The notes under the pieces: model-generated | Seen by the model: only the letters and a program-made list of their open reading frames with translations | Databases searched by the model: none | What the model was told of the DNA's origin: nothing | From: Candidatus Gastranaerophilales bacterium | Lineage (GTDB): Bacteria > Cyanobacteriota > Vampirovibrionia > Gastranaerophilales > Gastranaerophilaceae | NCBI GenBank assembly: GCA_944323675.1 | Contig: CALUTK010000005.1 | Location: forward strand, 1 to 47,473 | Reading direction: 5' to 3' | DNA length: 47,473 nt | Part shown: positions 18,975-27,153 of the stretch, piece after piece | Layout: the number at the start of each line of letters is the position of its first letter | Numbering within the stretch: the first letter of the stretch is position 1 | Made by a program: the position numbers and the translations under genes

Positions 18975-19000
18975 AAAAAGCCGAACATATAGTCCGGCTT
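18975..19000 (-). terminator. Rho-independent terminator of the 44-residue peptide transcript
   Basis: On the reverse strand AAGCCGGA and TTCGGCTT form a stem around a 7-nt loop followed by TTTTTG. It lies about 110 nt past the small gene's stop. Confidence 0.75.
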
Positions 19001-19017
19001 ACGCATATAAACTTCTT

Positions 19018-19079
19018 GCCGCATAGCGGCTTGTCACTAAAAGTTTGGAGTTTATACTCCTTAGAGCCGGCAGAGCCGG
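19018..19079 (-). ncRNA. Structured 3' region with three tandem hairpins
   Basis: Between the small gene's stop and its terminator there are three perfect compact hairpins on the reverse strand: CCGGC-tct-GCCGG (19,079-19,067), GGAGT-ataa-ACTCC (19,060-19,047) and GCCGC-tat-GCGGC (19,030-19,018). With the terminator this gives four stem-loops in about 105 nt. It may be a functional 3' UTR or the body of a small RNA. No known family was recognised. Confidence 0.5.
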
Positions 19080-19108
19080 TTTATCTCTTTCATACCCTAA
19101 TCAAACAG

Positions 19109-19243
19109 CTAGGCATCAATGGCTTCTTCTGTTTGTTCAATCTTTGTAATCAAATCGTCTATCTGTTCTCTAACGTATTCCAGAAACAGTCCGATTTCTT
19201 CTTTAAAACTGTAGGCACCCGGCCAAGCTGTATATCCGTACAT
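19109..19243 (-). CDS. Small protein of 44 residues with a sequestered ribosome binding site
   Basis: The open frame starts MYGYTAWPGAYSFKEE, followed by a mostly helical acidic part (EYVREQIDDLITKIEQTEE) and ends IDA. AAGGAG lies 9 nt before the ATG, an excellent ribosome binding site. That site pairs perfectly with ATCACTCC upstream, so it would be hidden in a stem. An own terminator follows. It has no recognised homologue. The aromatic, Gly/Pro-containing N-terminus plus amphipathic helix suggests a small binding or oligomerising peptide. No signal peptide or membrane segment is seen. Downstream of and on the same strand as the ACT/AGCS genes, but probably a separate transcript. Confidence 0.7.
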   Translation of the reverse strand: MYGYTAWPGAYSFKEEIGLFLEYVREQIDDLITKIEQTEEAIDA

Positions 19244-19248
19244 GGTTA

Positions 19249-19295
19249 ATCACTCCTTATACTGTCTAACCTTACATGCAAGGTTACGGAGTGAT
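19249..19295 (-). promoter_or_regulatory. 5' leader hairpin masking the ribosome binding site
   Basis: In the reverse-strand RNA AUCACUCC (19,295-19,288) is fully complementary to GGAGUGAU (19,256-19,249), which contains the Shine-Dalgarno core. Between them is a second stem, TAACCTT-gcatgt-AAGGTTA (19,286-19,267). This two-tier structure would close the ribosome site and could act as a thermosensor, ligand switch or protein-binding operator. Confidence 0.6.
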
Positions 19296-19419
19296 AAAAG
19301 AAAATCTTTAAATTTTAGACCAAATTATTAAGTATTTGTTACATTTTTGTTCTTATCTTCTATTTTTAATCAAGCGTTGTATTCTCTGCACGACTACGAA
19401 AACCGGCACACTTTTAAAT

Positions 19420-19698
19420 TTAAACCATATGCATATTATCAAAAATTTCTTTTCTCTGGACCCAGATTTCCATCCCGAGTTCTTTGCCGGTTTCTGAGAG
19501 CGCTTCTTTTATTTCTTTGAAAGAATACTTTGATTTTTCAATATTTCCGAGAAGAAACATTACAAAATGCCCCTGCATTAATGTTTGTTTAATATCTTCT
19601 ATATTAACTTCGTATTTTGCAAGTACTGCTGTAACTTTTGCGACAATCCCGACTTTATCAACGCCTGAGACTGTAACGATTATTTGCTGGTCGGACAT
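19420..19698 (-). CDS. ACT-domain protein (UPF0237 family)
   Basis: A 92-residue single-domain protein: IIVTVSGVDKVGIVAKVTAVLAKYEVNIEDIKQT is the first ACT half, and KELGMEIWVQRKEIFDNMHMV the characteristic UPF0237 ending. ACT domains bind amino acids, often glycine or serine, at dimer interfaces. The gene overlaps the 3' end of the AGCS symporter gene by 19 nt, so both are made from one mRNA and the protein may sense the transported amino acid. That link is inferred from the arrangement. Confidence 0.88.
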   Translation of the reverse strand: MSDQQIIVTVSGVDKVGIVAKVTAVLAKYEVNIEDIKQTLMQGHFVMFLLGNIEKSKYSFKEIKEALSETGKELGMEIWVQRKEIFDNMHMV

Positions 19699-21272
19699 GG
19701 TGTTTCCCCGCTTTCTTTTTCTTCAACTGTAACAGGAACCGGCACAGGTTTTGCTTGTGCAAGCCAGTCTTTGTTAATTAACTTCCCTAAATTGTATTTC
19801 TGACAGTATGCTTTTAAGTCTTTTTTAACTTCAGGTGCCAGAATGTACATTGCAATAATATTCGGAACAGACATTGCAATCATCATCGCGTCCGTAATAT
19901 TAATAACTGATGTAACGTTTAAAACAGAGCCGATTACTATAAATGCACAGTAAATCAATTGGAATGCAAGACTTCTTTTCTTCCCTTCTCCGAACAGGAA
20001 GTTCCAAGATTTTTGACCGTAATAAGCCCAGCTTATAATCGTTGATAATGCGTACAATAAAACTATACCTGCAAGTAGTGTCGGGAAAAACGGCATTACA
20101 GATGAAATAGCATCAGATGTCATTTCAATACCGGATGTGTGACCGGCATGGGTTTTATAAACGCCTGTAATTACGATTGCAAAAGCTGTCATTGTGCACA
20201 TAAAACCTGTCAAAAACGGGTCAAGAAGTGCAACAAATCCTTGTGAAAGCGGCTCATCCGTTTTTACGGTTGCATAAACAATAGGCGCAGAACCGGTTCC
20301 CGCTTCATTTGATTGAACCGAACGGCGTAAGCCCATAATCATTGCAACAAACATTCCGCCGTAGATTGATTCAGGTTTGAATGCCTCTTTCACAATAACC
20401 CATGCAGCGTGCGGGATTAATTTAAAGTTGCAAATAATAACTGCAAGTGCCGCAAATAAGTATATAAATATTTTTAACGGAACGATTTTTTCCGTAACTT
20501 TAACGATATTTTTGATACCGCCGATAACGATTAACCCGACAACTATTGCCATGCCGAGTCCGATTACCCAGTGGAAGTTATGCATAAATCCGTTTTCGCC
20601 GCCGCAGACATTAACAAACTGGTTTGCGGCCTGATTAATCTGAATCATGTTTCCGCCCGTAATACCTCCGCAGATACAAAGTATTGCAAACATTACAGAA
20701 AGCGGCTGACCGAGCCATCTAAGTTTTTTTCTGGTTAAACCGTGTGCCATATAGTGCATAGGGCCGCCTGATATTGATCCGTCAAGGTTAAATCTTCTGT
20801 ATTTAACAGCAAGTGAAGCTTCCACAAATTTTAAAGACATACCGAGGATTGCGCCGACTATAATCCAGAATGCAGCGCCCGGTCCTCCCATTGAAATTGC
20901 AATTGCAACACCTGCAATGCTGCCGAGCCCGATAGTCCCTGATAAAGCTGTCATAAGTGCTTGAAACGCTGAAACTTCACCGGTATCAGATGATGAACTT
21001 TTCTTAGGTCTGAAAACATTCTCGCAAGCATGCCAGAATCCCCAAATAGCAATTCCTCGAAGGTAGAATGTGAAAAATAATCCCGCAAATAATATCCAGA
21101 AAATAATTATCGGTACATCCGCTCCGAAAACATGTATCGGGAAAAATATTATGTCCGCTATCTTGTCGGAAATCGGCGCAATATTTTTGTCCATAAACGC
21201 ATCAATACTAAATGCGTTTGCCTGTTGTACGGATAATAAAAGTGTAAAAAGTACGGTTAAAAGTTTTTTCAT
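19680..21272 (-). CDS. Sodium:alanine/glycine symporter (AGCS family)
   Basis: A 530-residue inner-membrane carrier with about ten or eleven transmembrane helices. Family blocks are SAFQALMTALSGTIGLGSIAGVA, SGGPMHYMAHG, and RRSVQSNEAGTGSAPIVYA followed by EPLSQGFVALLDPFLTG. The N-terminal MKKLLTVLFTLLLSVQQANA looks like an added signal-type segment before the core. The C-terminus is Pro/Glu-rich. A good ribosome site (GGAAGAG) precedes the ATG. Overlapped at its 3' end by the ACT gene. A near-palindrome TAACCA-ac-TGGTTA (21,322-21,335) in the upstream gap could be an operator. Confidence 0.93.
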   Translation of the reverse strand: MKKLLTVLFTLLLSVQQANAFSIDAFMDKNIAPISDKIADIIFFPIHVFGADVPIIIFWILFAGLFFTFYLRGIAIWGFWHACENVFRPKKSSSSDTGEVSAFQALMTALSGTIGLGSIAGVAIAISMGGPGAAFWIIVGAILGMSLKFVEASLAVKYRRFNLDGSISGGPMHYMAHGLTRKKLRWLGQPLSVMFAILCICGGITGGNMIQINQAANQFVNVCGGENGFMHNFHWVIGLGMAIVVGLIVIGGIKNIVKVTEKIVPLKIFIYLFAALAVIICNFKLIPHAAWVIVKEAFKPESIYGGMFVAMIMGLRRSVQSNEAGTGSAPIVYATVKTDEPLSQGFVALLDPFLTGFMCTMTAFAIVITGVYKTHAGHTSGIEMTSDAISSVMPFFPTLLAGIVLLYALSTIISWAYYGQKSWNFLFGEGKKRSLAFQLIYCAFIVIGSVLNVTSVINITDAMMIAMSVPNIIAMYILAPEVKKDLKAYCQKYNLGKLINKDWLAQAKPVPVPVTVEEKESGETPCPTSK

Positions 21273-21383
21273 TAATTCTCTTCCTTTCGAGTATGTTCGG
21301 CCGTTTATCCAAAGGGTAAATTAACCAACTGGTTACATACTAGCAAAAACATGCACTACAAGTGTAAAATCTTTGTCAAATCT

Positions 21384-22442
21384 TTACATTATTTTAAAGA
21401 TTTGTTGCAAATATTCTGCACAAACCTTCTTTTTTGTGAACTGTTTAATAGTACTAAAACTATTGTAAGACAATACTTTTAGCCTGTCATCATCCATGTT
21501 TTTTATATTAAGAAGTATTTTTCTAATCTCCGTTGCAATCGGAAGAGTAAGAAAACCGTTTTCTCCGTTTTGTATAATTCCGTCAATACCGTCATCCTTT
21601 GTCCCGATTGTAATACAGCCTGAAGCCATAGCCTCAAGATATACCATGCCAAAGGTTTCGCCTACGCTCGGCAGGATGAAAATATCACTCTCTCGCATTT
21701 TTGAAAGAACTTCATCATTTGGAATGCGTCCTGTGAATTTTACCGACGGGTCTATTTTTTCTAAACCGCTGCGGAGTCTGCCGTCGCCTATTACAGTCAG
21801 TTCAAAACTTTTCAGCCCTTTGAGAGCTTCTATAACTTTGTCAATATTCTTTCGTTTTTTGAAATTTGCACAGGTCAAAACCTTGATATTATCGCGGTTT
21901 TGTAGCGGTGTACGCTCGATAATTATTTTTTCATCAACGCCGGAGGGGGCGATGAAAGTTTTGTTTTTAAATTCCGGATAAAGCGCAAGCAGTTTCTTCT
22001 GAATTACAAAAGAACGGCAGGCAATGGCTTTAGCATTCTTAAGTGCCGTTTCCAGACGTTTTTTGAAATGAAATTTATATAGAGGACTTGAGAGAATTTC
22101 TAAATCCGAATTGTGTACCCCGGCGACAAAAGGAAGTCCAAGTTTATCCGCATACAAAATTCCGGATGGCATGTGCGCGATTACAATGTCATAATTTTCT
22201 TTCGGCAGTTTAATTTTCCCGAGAAACGGAAGCCAAAAATTGAGGTTCAATACCCCGTTGTAATTCCCCTGTTTGTAAAAAGGTTTTCCGCGCAGAAAAG
22301 AATTGAAAATGAAGTTTGGTTTTATAACATCAACCTGATGCCCCAATACTTTCCAGCCTTCCACAAAATCGTAAAGTGTGCGCGGAGTTGCTGTTTCATT
22401 TTCTTTTACCGGAAACAGATCTGTTATAAAAAGAATCTTCAT
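21384..22442 (-). CDS. Glycosyltransferase family 4 (GT-B fold)
   Basis: A 352-residue enzyme. The N-terminus (MKILFITDLFPVKENETATPRT) and the C-terminal block FILPSVGETFGMVYLEAMASGCITIGT with the E-x7-E motif identify GT4. The acceptor-side domain includes AGVHNSDLEIL and FIAPSGVDEKII. The likely role is transfer of a nucleotide-activated sugar to a surface glycan or lipid. The substrate is unknown. No membrane segment. TATAAT lies 6 nt upstream of the ATG with no ribosome site, suggesting a leaderless mRNA. Confidence 0.9.
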   Translation of the reverse strand: MKILFITDLFPVKENETATPRTLYDFVEGWKVLGHQVDVIKPNFIFNSFLRGKPFYKQGNYNGVLNLNFWLPFLGKIKLPKENYDIVIAHMPSGILYADKLGLPFVAGVHNSDLEILSSPLYKFHFKKRLETALKNAKAIACRSFVIQKKLLALYPEFKNKTFIAPSGVDEKIIIERTPLQNRDNIKVLTCANFKKRKNIDKVIEALKGLKSFELTVIGDGRLRSGLEKIDPSVKFTGRIPNDEVLSKMRESDIFILPSVGETFGMVYLEAMASGCITIGTKDDGIDGIIQNGENGFLTLPIATEIRKILLNIKNMDDDRLKVLSYNSFSTIKQFTKKKVCAEYLQQIFKIM

Positions 22443-22448
22443 ATTGTT

Positions 22449-22454
22449 ATTATA
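22449..22454 (-). promoter_or_regulatory. -10 box (TATAAT) for a leaderless mRNA
   Basis: Reverse-strand TATAAT is 6 nt before the glycosyltransferase ATG. A weak TTAGCC lies 17 bp further upstream at the -35 place. Confidence 0.5.
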
Positions 22455-22489
22455 TATGAAAATTTTAGAAGGGCTAACGTGTTATTATA

Positions 22490-22850
22490 AAGTTTGCCGA
22501 ACGTGCACGAAGTGCGATAGTGAGGCTGAAAGGTTGCAAAAACTTCTGTCATCATGAATTTATTAGGTCGGTGTTGCCAAAATCTATTATGGTTTTTGTA
22601 GACTCTCAAGAGAGATTCTGAACCAAGTTCAGAATGACATGCAAGAAAGAAGTTTTTGCAACAACATTTATTCAGTCTTTGCGGCGTGAAGCGACGCTCT
22701 AAACTTTACGTTTTTCTCTTTCTTTGGTTCGTTTCTTTCTCTTTTAATTCACGATAAAAGAGAAAGAAATGAAAACATAGAAATATATATTTCTTTCTTT
22801 TTGTGCTATTATGTTGCCGTAAACGTATTACTAAAGATAAGGAAGGGAAC
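22490..22850. repeat. Repeat-bearing intergenic region upstream of PPi-PFK
   Basis: No gene is seen. Two repeat types occur. One is a tgtcatcatgaat ... gattctgaaccaagttcagaatgaca unit (about 22,547-22,642), similar to the words at 430-515. The other is a long inverted repeat, gtttctttctctttta - cgtgaatt-like loop - taaaagagaaagaaat (about 22,731-22,770), preceded by ttttctctttctttgg. The last 40 bases hold the PPi-PFK ribosome site (ggaaggga). Confidence 0.6.
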
Positions 22851-22852
22851 TT

Positions 22853-24535
22853 ATGAAAACACTTTCACCTTTGCAAATCGAAAGATTAAAATATCAGCCG
22901 AAACTTCCGGCATGTCTGGCAAAAGGCATTAATTCGCTGGAATTGGTTGAAGGTTCCGCAACTCAATCAGTCAGAGATCAGGAACAGATTAAAGAATTAT
23001 TCAAAAATACTTACGGAAAACCTGTCGTAAGCTTTAAAAATTCAATTTCATTAACAGCATCAGATATTAAAAATGTCGGCGTAATCCTCTCAGGCGGTCA
23101 GGCTCCGGGCGGGCATAACGTTATTGCAGGGCTTTATGACGCTTTGAAACAGGCTAACTCTTCAAATAAATTGTACGGTTTCCTCGGTGGACCTTCGGGT
23201 ATCATTGACGGGAAATATATCGAATTTACTGACGAATTCATTGATCAGTACAGAAATACAGGCGGTTTTGATATTATCGGTTCAGGCAGAACAAAACTTG
23301 AAACAGAAGATCAGTTCCAAAAATCGCTTGCAGTTTGTAAGAAATTGGGAATTTCTGCAGTCGTAATCATCGGCGGTGATGATTCAAACACAAACGCAGC
23401 CCTTCTTGCTGAATGGTTTGTTAAAAACAATACAGGTATTCAGGTTATCGGATGCCCGAAAACAATTGACGGCGATTTGAAAAACGATCAGATTGAAATT
23501 TCTTTCGGTTTTGATACTGCAACCAAAACTTACGCAGAATTAATCGGAAACATTCAGCGCGACGCAAATTCTGCTAAAAAATACTGGCACTTTATCAAAA
23601 TTATGGGCAGAAGCGCATCACACGTTGCACTTGAAGCAGCTTTGCAGACTCAGCCTAATATCACTTTGATTTCAGAAGAAGTTGAAGAAAAGAAAATGTC
23701 TCTTGAAAGCATTATCAACTACATGTGCGACATTATCGTTAAACGTGCCGATAAAGGCAAAAATTTCGGTATTGCAATTATTCCGGAAGGCTTGATTGAA
23801 TTTATTCCTGAAATGAAATCAATGATTGCAAACCTTAACGATATTATGGCAACTCTGGAAAACGACCCTGATTTTGTTAACGCAACAACAATCCGTGACA
23901 AGTTCGATATCGTAGAAAACAGACTTGAACCTGCAAATGCAAAAGTTTACAATTCGCTTCCTGTTTTAATCAAAGGTCAGCTTCTTGCAGACCGTGACCC
24001 TCACGGAAACGTTCAGGTTTCAAAAATTGAAACTGAAAAATTGTTAATCGAAATGATTGAAACAAGATTAGATGAATTAAAATCTCAAGGGGATTACATC
24101 GGTAAATTCTCGGCACAATCCCACTTCTTCGGCTATGAAGGCAGATGTGCATTCCCGTCAAACTTTGACGCTGATTACTGCTATTCACTCGGCTACAATG
24201 CATTTGCATTAATCAACTTTGGTTTGACAGGGTATCTGTCATCCGTAAGAAATCTTACTGCACCGGCATCTGAATGGGTTGCAGGCGGCATTCCTCTTAC
24301 AATGATGATGAATATGGAAAAACGCCACGGTGAAATGAAACCTGTTATCCAAAAAGCCCTCGTTAAACTTGACGGCCCTGTATTCAAACAGCTTGAAGAA
24401 CACAGAGAAGACTGGGCAATGAATGACAGATACCTCTTCCCTGGGGCAATCCAATACTTTGGCCCGTCTTGTGTTTGCGATGTAACAACTTGCACACTTC
24501 AACTGGAAAGAAGCAAAGAGTTAATCAACGCATAG
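22853..24535 (+). CDS. pfp: PPi-dependent 6-phosphofructokinase (long, plant-type)
   Basis: A 560-residue enzyme that reversibly phosphorylates fructose 6-phosphate using pyrophosphate. The nucleotide region has [18 protein letters not shown]. The diagnostic GGDDSNTNA (about residues 180-188) has Asp where ATP-PFK has Gly, and [10 protein letters not shown] carries the PPi-selecting Lys. The substrate region [17 protein letters not shown] also matches. The length fits the group of plant PFP beta and spirochete/Chlamydia enzymes. Monocistronic, with its own terminator. Use of PPi saves ATP in fermentative glycolysis. Confidence 0.95.
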   Translation: MKTLSPLQIERLKYQPKLPACLAKGINSLELVEGSATQSVRDQEQIKELFKNTYGKPVVSFKNSISLTASDIKNVGVILSGGQAPGGHNVIAGLYDALKQANSSNKLYGFLGGPSGIIDGKYIEFTDEFIDQYRNTGGFDIIGSGRTKLETEDQFQKSLAVCKKLGISAVVIIGGDDSNTNAALLAEWFVKNNTGIQVIGCPKTIDGDLKNDQIEISFGFDTATKTYAELIGNIQRDANSAKKYWHFIKIMGRSASHVALEAALQTQPNITLISEEVEEKKMSLESIINYMCDIIVKRADKGKNFGIAIIPEGLIEFIPEMKSMIANLNDIMATLENDPDFVNATTIRDKFDIVENRLEPANAKVYNSLPVLIKGQLLADRDPHGNVQVSKIETEKLLIEMIETRLDELKSQGDYIGKFSAQSHFFGYEGRCAFPSNFDADYCYSLGYNAFALINFGLTGYLSSVRNLTAPASEWVAGGIPLTMMMNMEKRHGEMKPVIQKALVKLDGPVFKQLEEHREDWAMNDRYLFPGAIQYFGPSCVCDVTTCTLQLERSKELINA

Positions 24536-24551
24536 ATAAATAATTTCACTG

Positions 24552-24586
24552 AAAAACCGTCCCAGAAATATCGGGACGGTTTTTTG
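24552..24586 (+). terminator. Rho-independent terminator
   Basis: ACCGTCCC - AGAAATAT loop region - GGGACGGT followed by TTTTTG, 17 nt after the PPi-PFK stop. Confidence 0.9.
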
Positions 24587-24674
24587 TGTTCGAAAAAATT
24601 TTGCGATAAGGGATGTAAGCGGAAATTTTGAGCGCATAAGAAAAGGGGAACCGGCGCGAACCGGCGACAGCGGA

Positions 24675-25439
24675 TTAGGAGAATTCTATTACGACAATTT
24701 CCGGAAAACTATTGAATCTCAGCGGCAAAATACTTGTCCCTAATCCACGTGACACAAACATTTTTACCCCGTTTTCCTCAAACAATCCATAGGCATATTT
24801 TGTACCGTATTTTGACGGAACTATAATAGGTTTCACGATAACAGCCTGCCCGCCATGCGTATGTCCGCAGAGTAATAAATGTATTACAGCAGGTACATCC
24901 TTTATGATATCAGGTGTATGGGAAAGAAAAATGACAGGATTTTGGGCATCTTTCAGCGCTTTGTTTATGTCAGGGTTTCCGGTCTGTAAATCCTCAACCC
25001 CTGCAATAGATACTCCGCCTGCATTAACTGCCGCGTTTTCCAAAACAGTAATTCCGGCTTTTGCAAATTTTTCTATAATGTCTTTTTTCCCCTGCCATCC
25101 GTCGTGGTTTCCCATTACAGCAAAGGTGCCGTATTTTGATTTCAGCCGCCCTAAATTTTCGGCAATTATATTTATATCAAGAGTATTTCCCCTTTTATGC
25201 CCGTTTACATAATCCCCGCCAAGAAGAATTATATCAGGATTAAGAAAATTAATTCTTTTAACGATTCTTAAAAGCCGGTATTTTTCATAGGGTTTAAAAT
25301 GAAAATCTGATGCAAATATTACTTTCAGTCCTTTTAATTTTTCGTCTTTAATTTTTATCCGTTTCACAGTCAGAATATTCGGCTCTATAATTACCGAATA
25401 AACAAAGAGTATCAGAAAAATTATCAATATAAATTTCAT
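24675..25439 (-). CDS. Membrane-anchored metallophosphoesterase (YkuE-like)
   Basis: A 254-residue product. An N-terminal helix (ILIIFLILFVYSVII) anchors it, followed by a calcineurin-type domain with all metal motifs: SDFHF (near 51), GGDYVNG (near 76), MGNHDGW (near 109), SHTPD and GHTHGGQ (near 194-200). Relatives act on phospholipid head groups or on the lipid A precursor UDP-diacylglucosamine (LpxG group). The substrate here is undetermined. TAGAAT lies 6 nt before the ATG, with no ribosome binding site. Confidence 0.88.
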   Translation of the reverse strand: MKFILIIFLILFVYSVIIEPNILTVKRIKIKDEKLKGLKVIFASDFHFKPYEKYRLLRIVKRINFLNPDIILLGGDYVNGHKRGNTLDINIIAENLGRLKSKYGTFAVMGNHDGWQGKKDIIEKFAKAGITVLENAAVNAGGVSIAGVEDLQTGNPDINKALKDAQNPVIFLSHTPDIIKDVPAVIHLLLCGHTHGGQAVIVKPIIVPSKYGTKYAYGLFEENGVKMFVSRGLGTSILPLRFNSFPEIVVIEFS

Positions 25440-25445
25440 GATTCT

Positions 25446-25451
25446 ATTCTA
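25446..25451 (-). promoter_or_regulatory. -10-like box (TAGAAT) for a leaderless mRNA
   Basis: Reverse-strand TAGAAT ends 6 nt before the metallophosphoesterase ATG. No Shine-Dalgarno sequence. Confidence 0.4.
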
Positions 25452-25549
25452 CCGCAAATATTTGTTGTAAAATAAAATTGCTTGTATATTATTTTGAACC
25501 CGCAGGGGAGCGCCGTCAAAAATATTCTATTGCGCAGAAAAAGGAAACT

Positions 25550-26059
25550 ATGACAAAAAATATCGCATTAACAGGAATGATGGGAAGCGGAAAGAGTTCT
25601 GTATCGCAGGAACTCTCTAAACTTCTCCCTGATTTTACGTTGATAGATATTGATAACGAAATCGAAAAGTCAACCAATAAAAAAATTTCGGAAATTTTTT
25701 TGAAATTCGGTGAACCTCATTTCAGAATGCTCGAAACAGATAAAATTCAAAAATTTGTGTACGGAAAAAATCAAATTATTTCACTCGGCGGCGGTGCGTT
25801 TGAAGATGAATTTAACAGAAAAATTATAAAGGAAAATTGTCTGGTTGTATATTTAAAGGCTTCTCCGGAAGAAATTTACCGCCGGATAAAAAATGAAACC
25901 CATAGACCCCTTCTTGCCAGAAAGTTTTCTGTGGAAAGGATTGCAGATATCCTGAAACGCCGCTCTCCTAACTACGAAAAAGCAGACATAATAATTGACA
26001 CGGACAACAAAACTCCATATAATATTGCTGAAGAAATTTTAGGAGTTATGAATGGTTAA
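25550..26059 (+). CDS. aroK: Shikimate kinase
   Basis: A 169-residue enzyme that phosphorylates shikimate in aromatic amino acid synthesis. Walker A is GMMGSGKSS (about 8-16). The shikimate-binding segments IDIDNEIEK and GEPHFRMLE, the GGGAF loop and the lid Arg region (ETHRPLLA) are all present. The ATG at 25,550 is used because aaaggaaa precedes it; an upstream in-frame TTG at 25,478 would add 24 unrelated residues. Its last 8 nt overlap aroB. Confidence 0.95.
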   Translation: MTKNIALTGMMGSGKSSVSQELSKLLPDFTLIDIDNEIEKSTNKKISEIFLKFGEPHFRMLETDKIQKFVYGKNQIISLGGGAFEDEFNRKIIKENCLVVYLKASPEEIYRRIKNETHRPLLARKFSVERIADILKRRSPNYEKADIIIDTDNKTPYNIAEEILGVMNG

Positions 26060-27116
26060 GCTTTCCGTAAAAATTAATGAACAGGAAAAATCTTATCCGA
26101 TTATAATAAATGATAATCCGGTTGAAACCTTAAAGGAAGAGATTCTTTCACGCCTTGAGGGGAAAAATTTTCTTGTTGTAATCTCCGAAAAAGTTGAAAA
26201 ATTATACGGAAAAGCTCTCGGATTTACAAAATCTGAAAAATTTGTTCTTAAAGACGGCGAAAAAGAAAAAAATTTTAAGAACTACAAAAAGATTCTTGAA
26301 AAAGCTCTTAAATTACAGCTTACGCGAAAGGATACGATTATCGCAGTCGGCGGCGGGGTTGTCGGAGATCTGGCAGGATTTGCCGCATCAACTTACATGC
26401 GCGGAATTAATTTTATTCAAATACCGACCACCCTTCTTGCGTGTGTTGATAGTTCGGTCGGCGGCAAAACCGGTATTGACACAACTTTCGGGAAAAATTT
26501 AATCGGCTCTTTTTACCAGCCAAACGCTGTTTTTATTAATACTAATTTCCTCAAAACACTTGATGAAAGACAATTTAAAACAGGTCTTGGCGAAGTTGTA
26601 AAATACGCTTTTATTGAAAAATCGTGCAGAAGTGAAGAGGAATTAAACCTCACGAATTTTTTAAGCGAAAATACAGATAAAATCCTTGCCCGCAATCTCA
26701 AAACGCTTGAGGCATTGATAGAAATTTGTGTGAAATTGAAAATTTCCGTTGTCCAAAAAGATGAGAAAGAATCTGGTTTAAGGAAAATTCTTAATTTCGG
26801 ACACACATACGGACATGCTGTCGAAAAGATTACCAGTTATAAAAAATATACACACGGGGAAGCAATCGTAAAAGGCATGGATTTTGCGTTTAATCTTGCC
26901 GTGAAACGTAACCTCATTGATAAAAATTACAAGTATTTTTGGGATGACGTGATAAAGAAATTCACCTTTAAACAAATTCCGGATTACCCGATTGAAAAAA
27001 TGATAAACTTAATGAAAATGGATAAAAAAGCGGAGTTTGAATACATCACCTTTATCCTTCCTGTAGATTATTCGGTTGTGCAAGAATTTAAGCTTACTGA
27101 AAAAGATTTGTTATAA
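26052..27116 (+). CDS. aroB: 3-dehydroquinate synthase
   Basis: A 354-residue NAD- and Zn-dependent enzyme of the shikimate pathway, converting DAHP to 3-dehydroquinate. Clear signatures are AVGGGVVGDLAGFAASTYMRG, PTTLLACVDSSVGGKTGID, and the zinc-ligand stretches LGEVVKYAFIE, NFGHTYGHAVE and THGEAI. The start overlaps aroK by 8 nt, with AGGAG 6 nt upstream of the ATG. The pair forms an operon ending in a symmetric terminator. Confidence 0.97.
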   Translation: MVKLSVKINEQEKSYPIIINDNPVETLKEEILSRLEGKNFLVVISEKVEKLYGKALGFTKSEKFVLKDGEKEKNFKNYKKILEKALKLQLTRKDTIIAVGGGVVGDLAGFAASTYMRGINFIQIPTTLLACVDSSVGGKTGIDTTFGKNLIGSFYQPNAVFINTNFLKTLDERQFKTGLGEVVKYAFIEKSCRSEEELNLTNFLSENTDKILARNLKTLEALIEICVKLKISVVQKDEKESGLRKILNFGHTYGHAVEKITSYKKYTHGEAIVKGMDFAFNLAVKRNLIDKNYKYFWDDVIKKFTFKQIPDYPIEKMINLMKMDKKAEFEYITFILPVDYSVVQEFKLTEKDLL

Positions 27117-27147
27117 AAAACCGGCTCATTAAAAAAGCCGGTTTTAA
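27115..27147. terminator. Bidirectional terminator
   Basis: AAACCGGCT and AGCCGGTTT pair around cattaaaaa, with A-rich and T-rich flanks on both sides. It lies between the converging aroB and transporter genes and can serve both. Confidence 0.85.
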
Positions 27148-27153
27148 TTATGA

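Noticed and set aside
18914-19249. A 111-residue plus-strand open frame
   Set aside because: It is antisense to the 44-residue gene, the terminator and the hairpins, all of which are supported on the reverse strand.
21273-21383. Glycine riboswitch ahead of the AGCS symporter
   Set aside because: The gap is only 111 bp and lacks the conserved glycine-aptamer core; only a short near-palindrome is seen.
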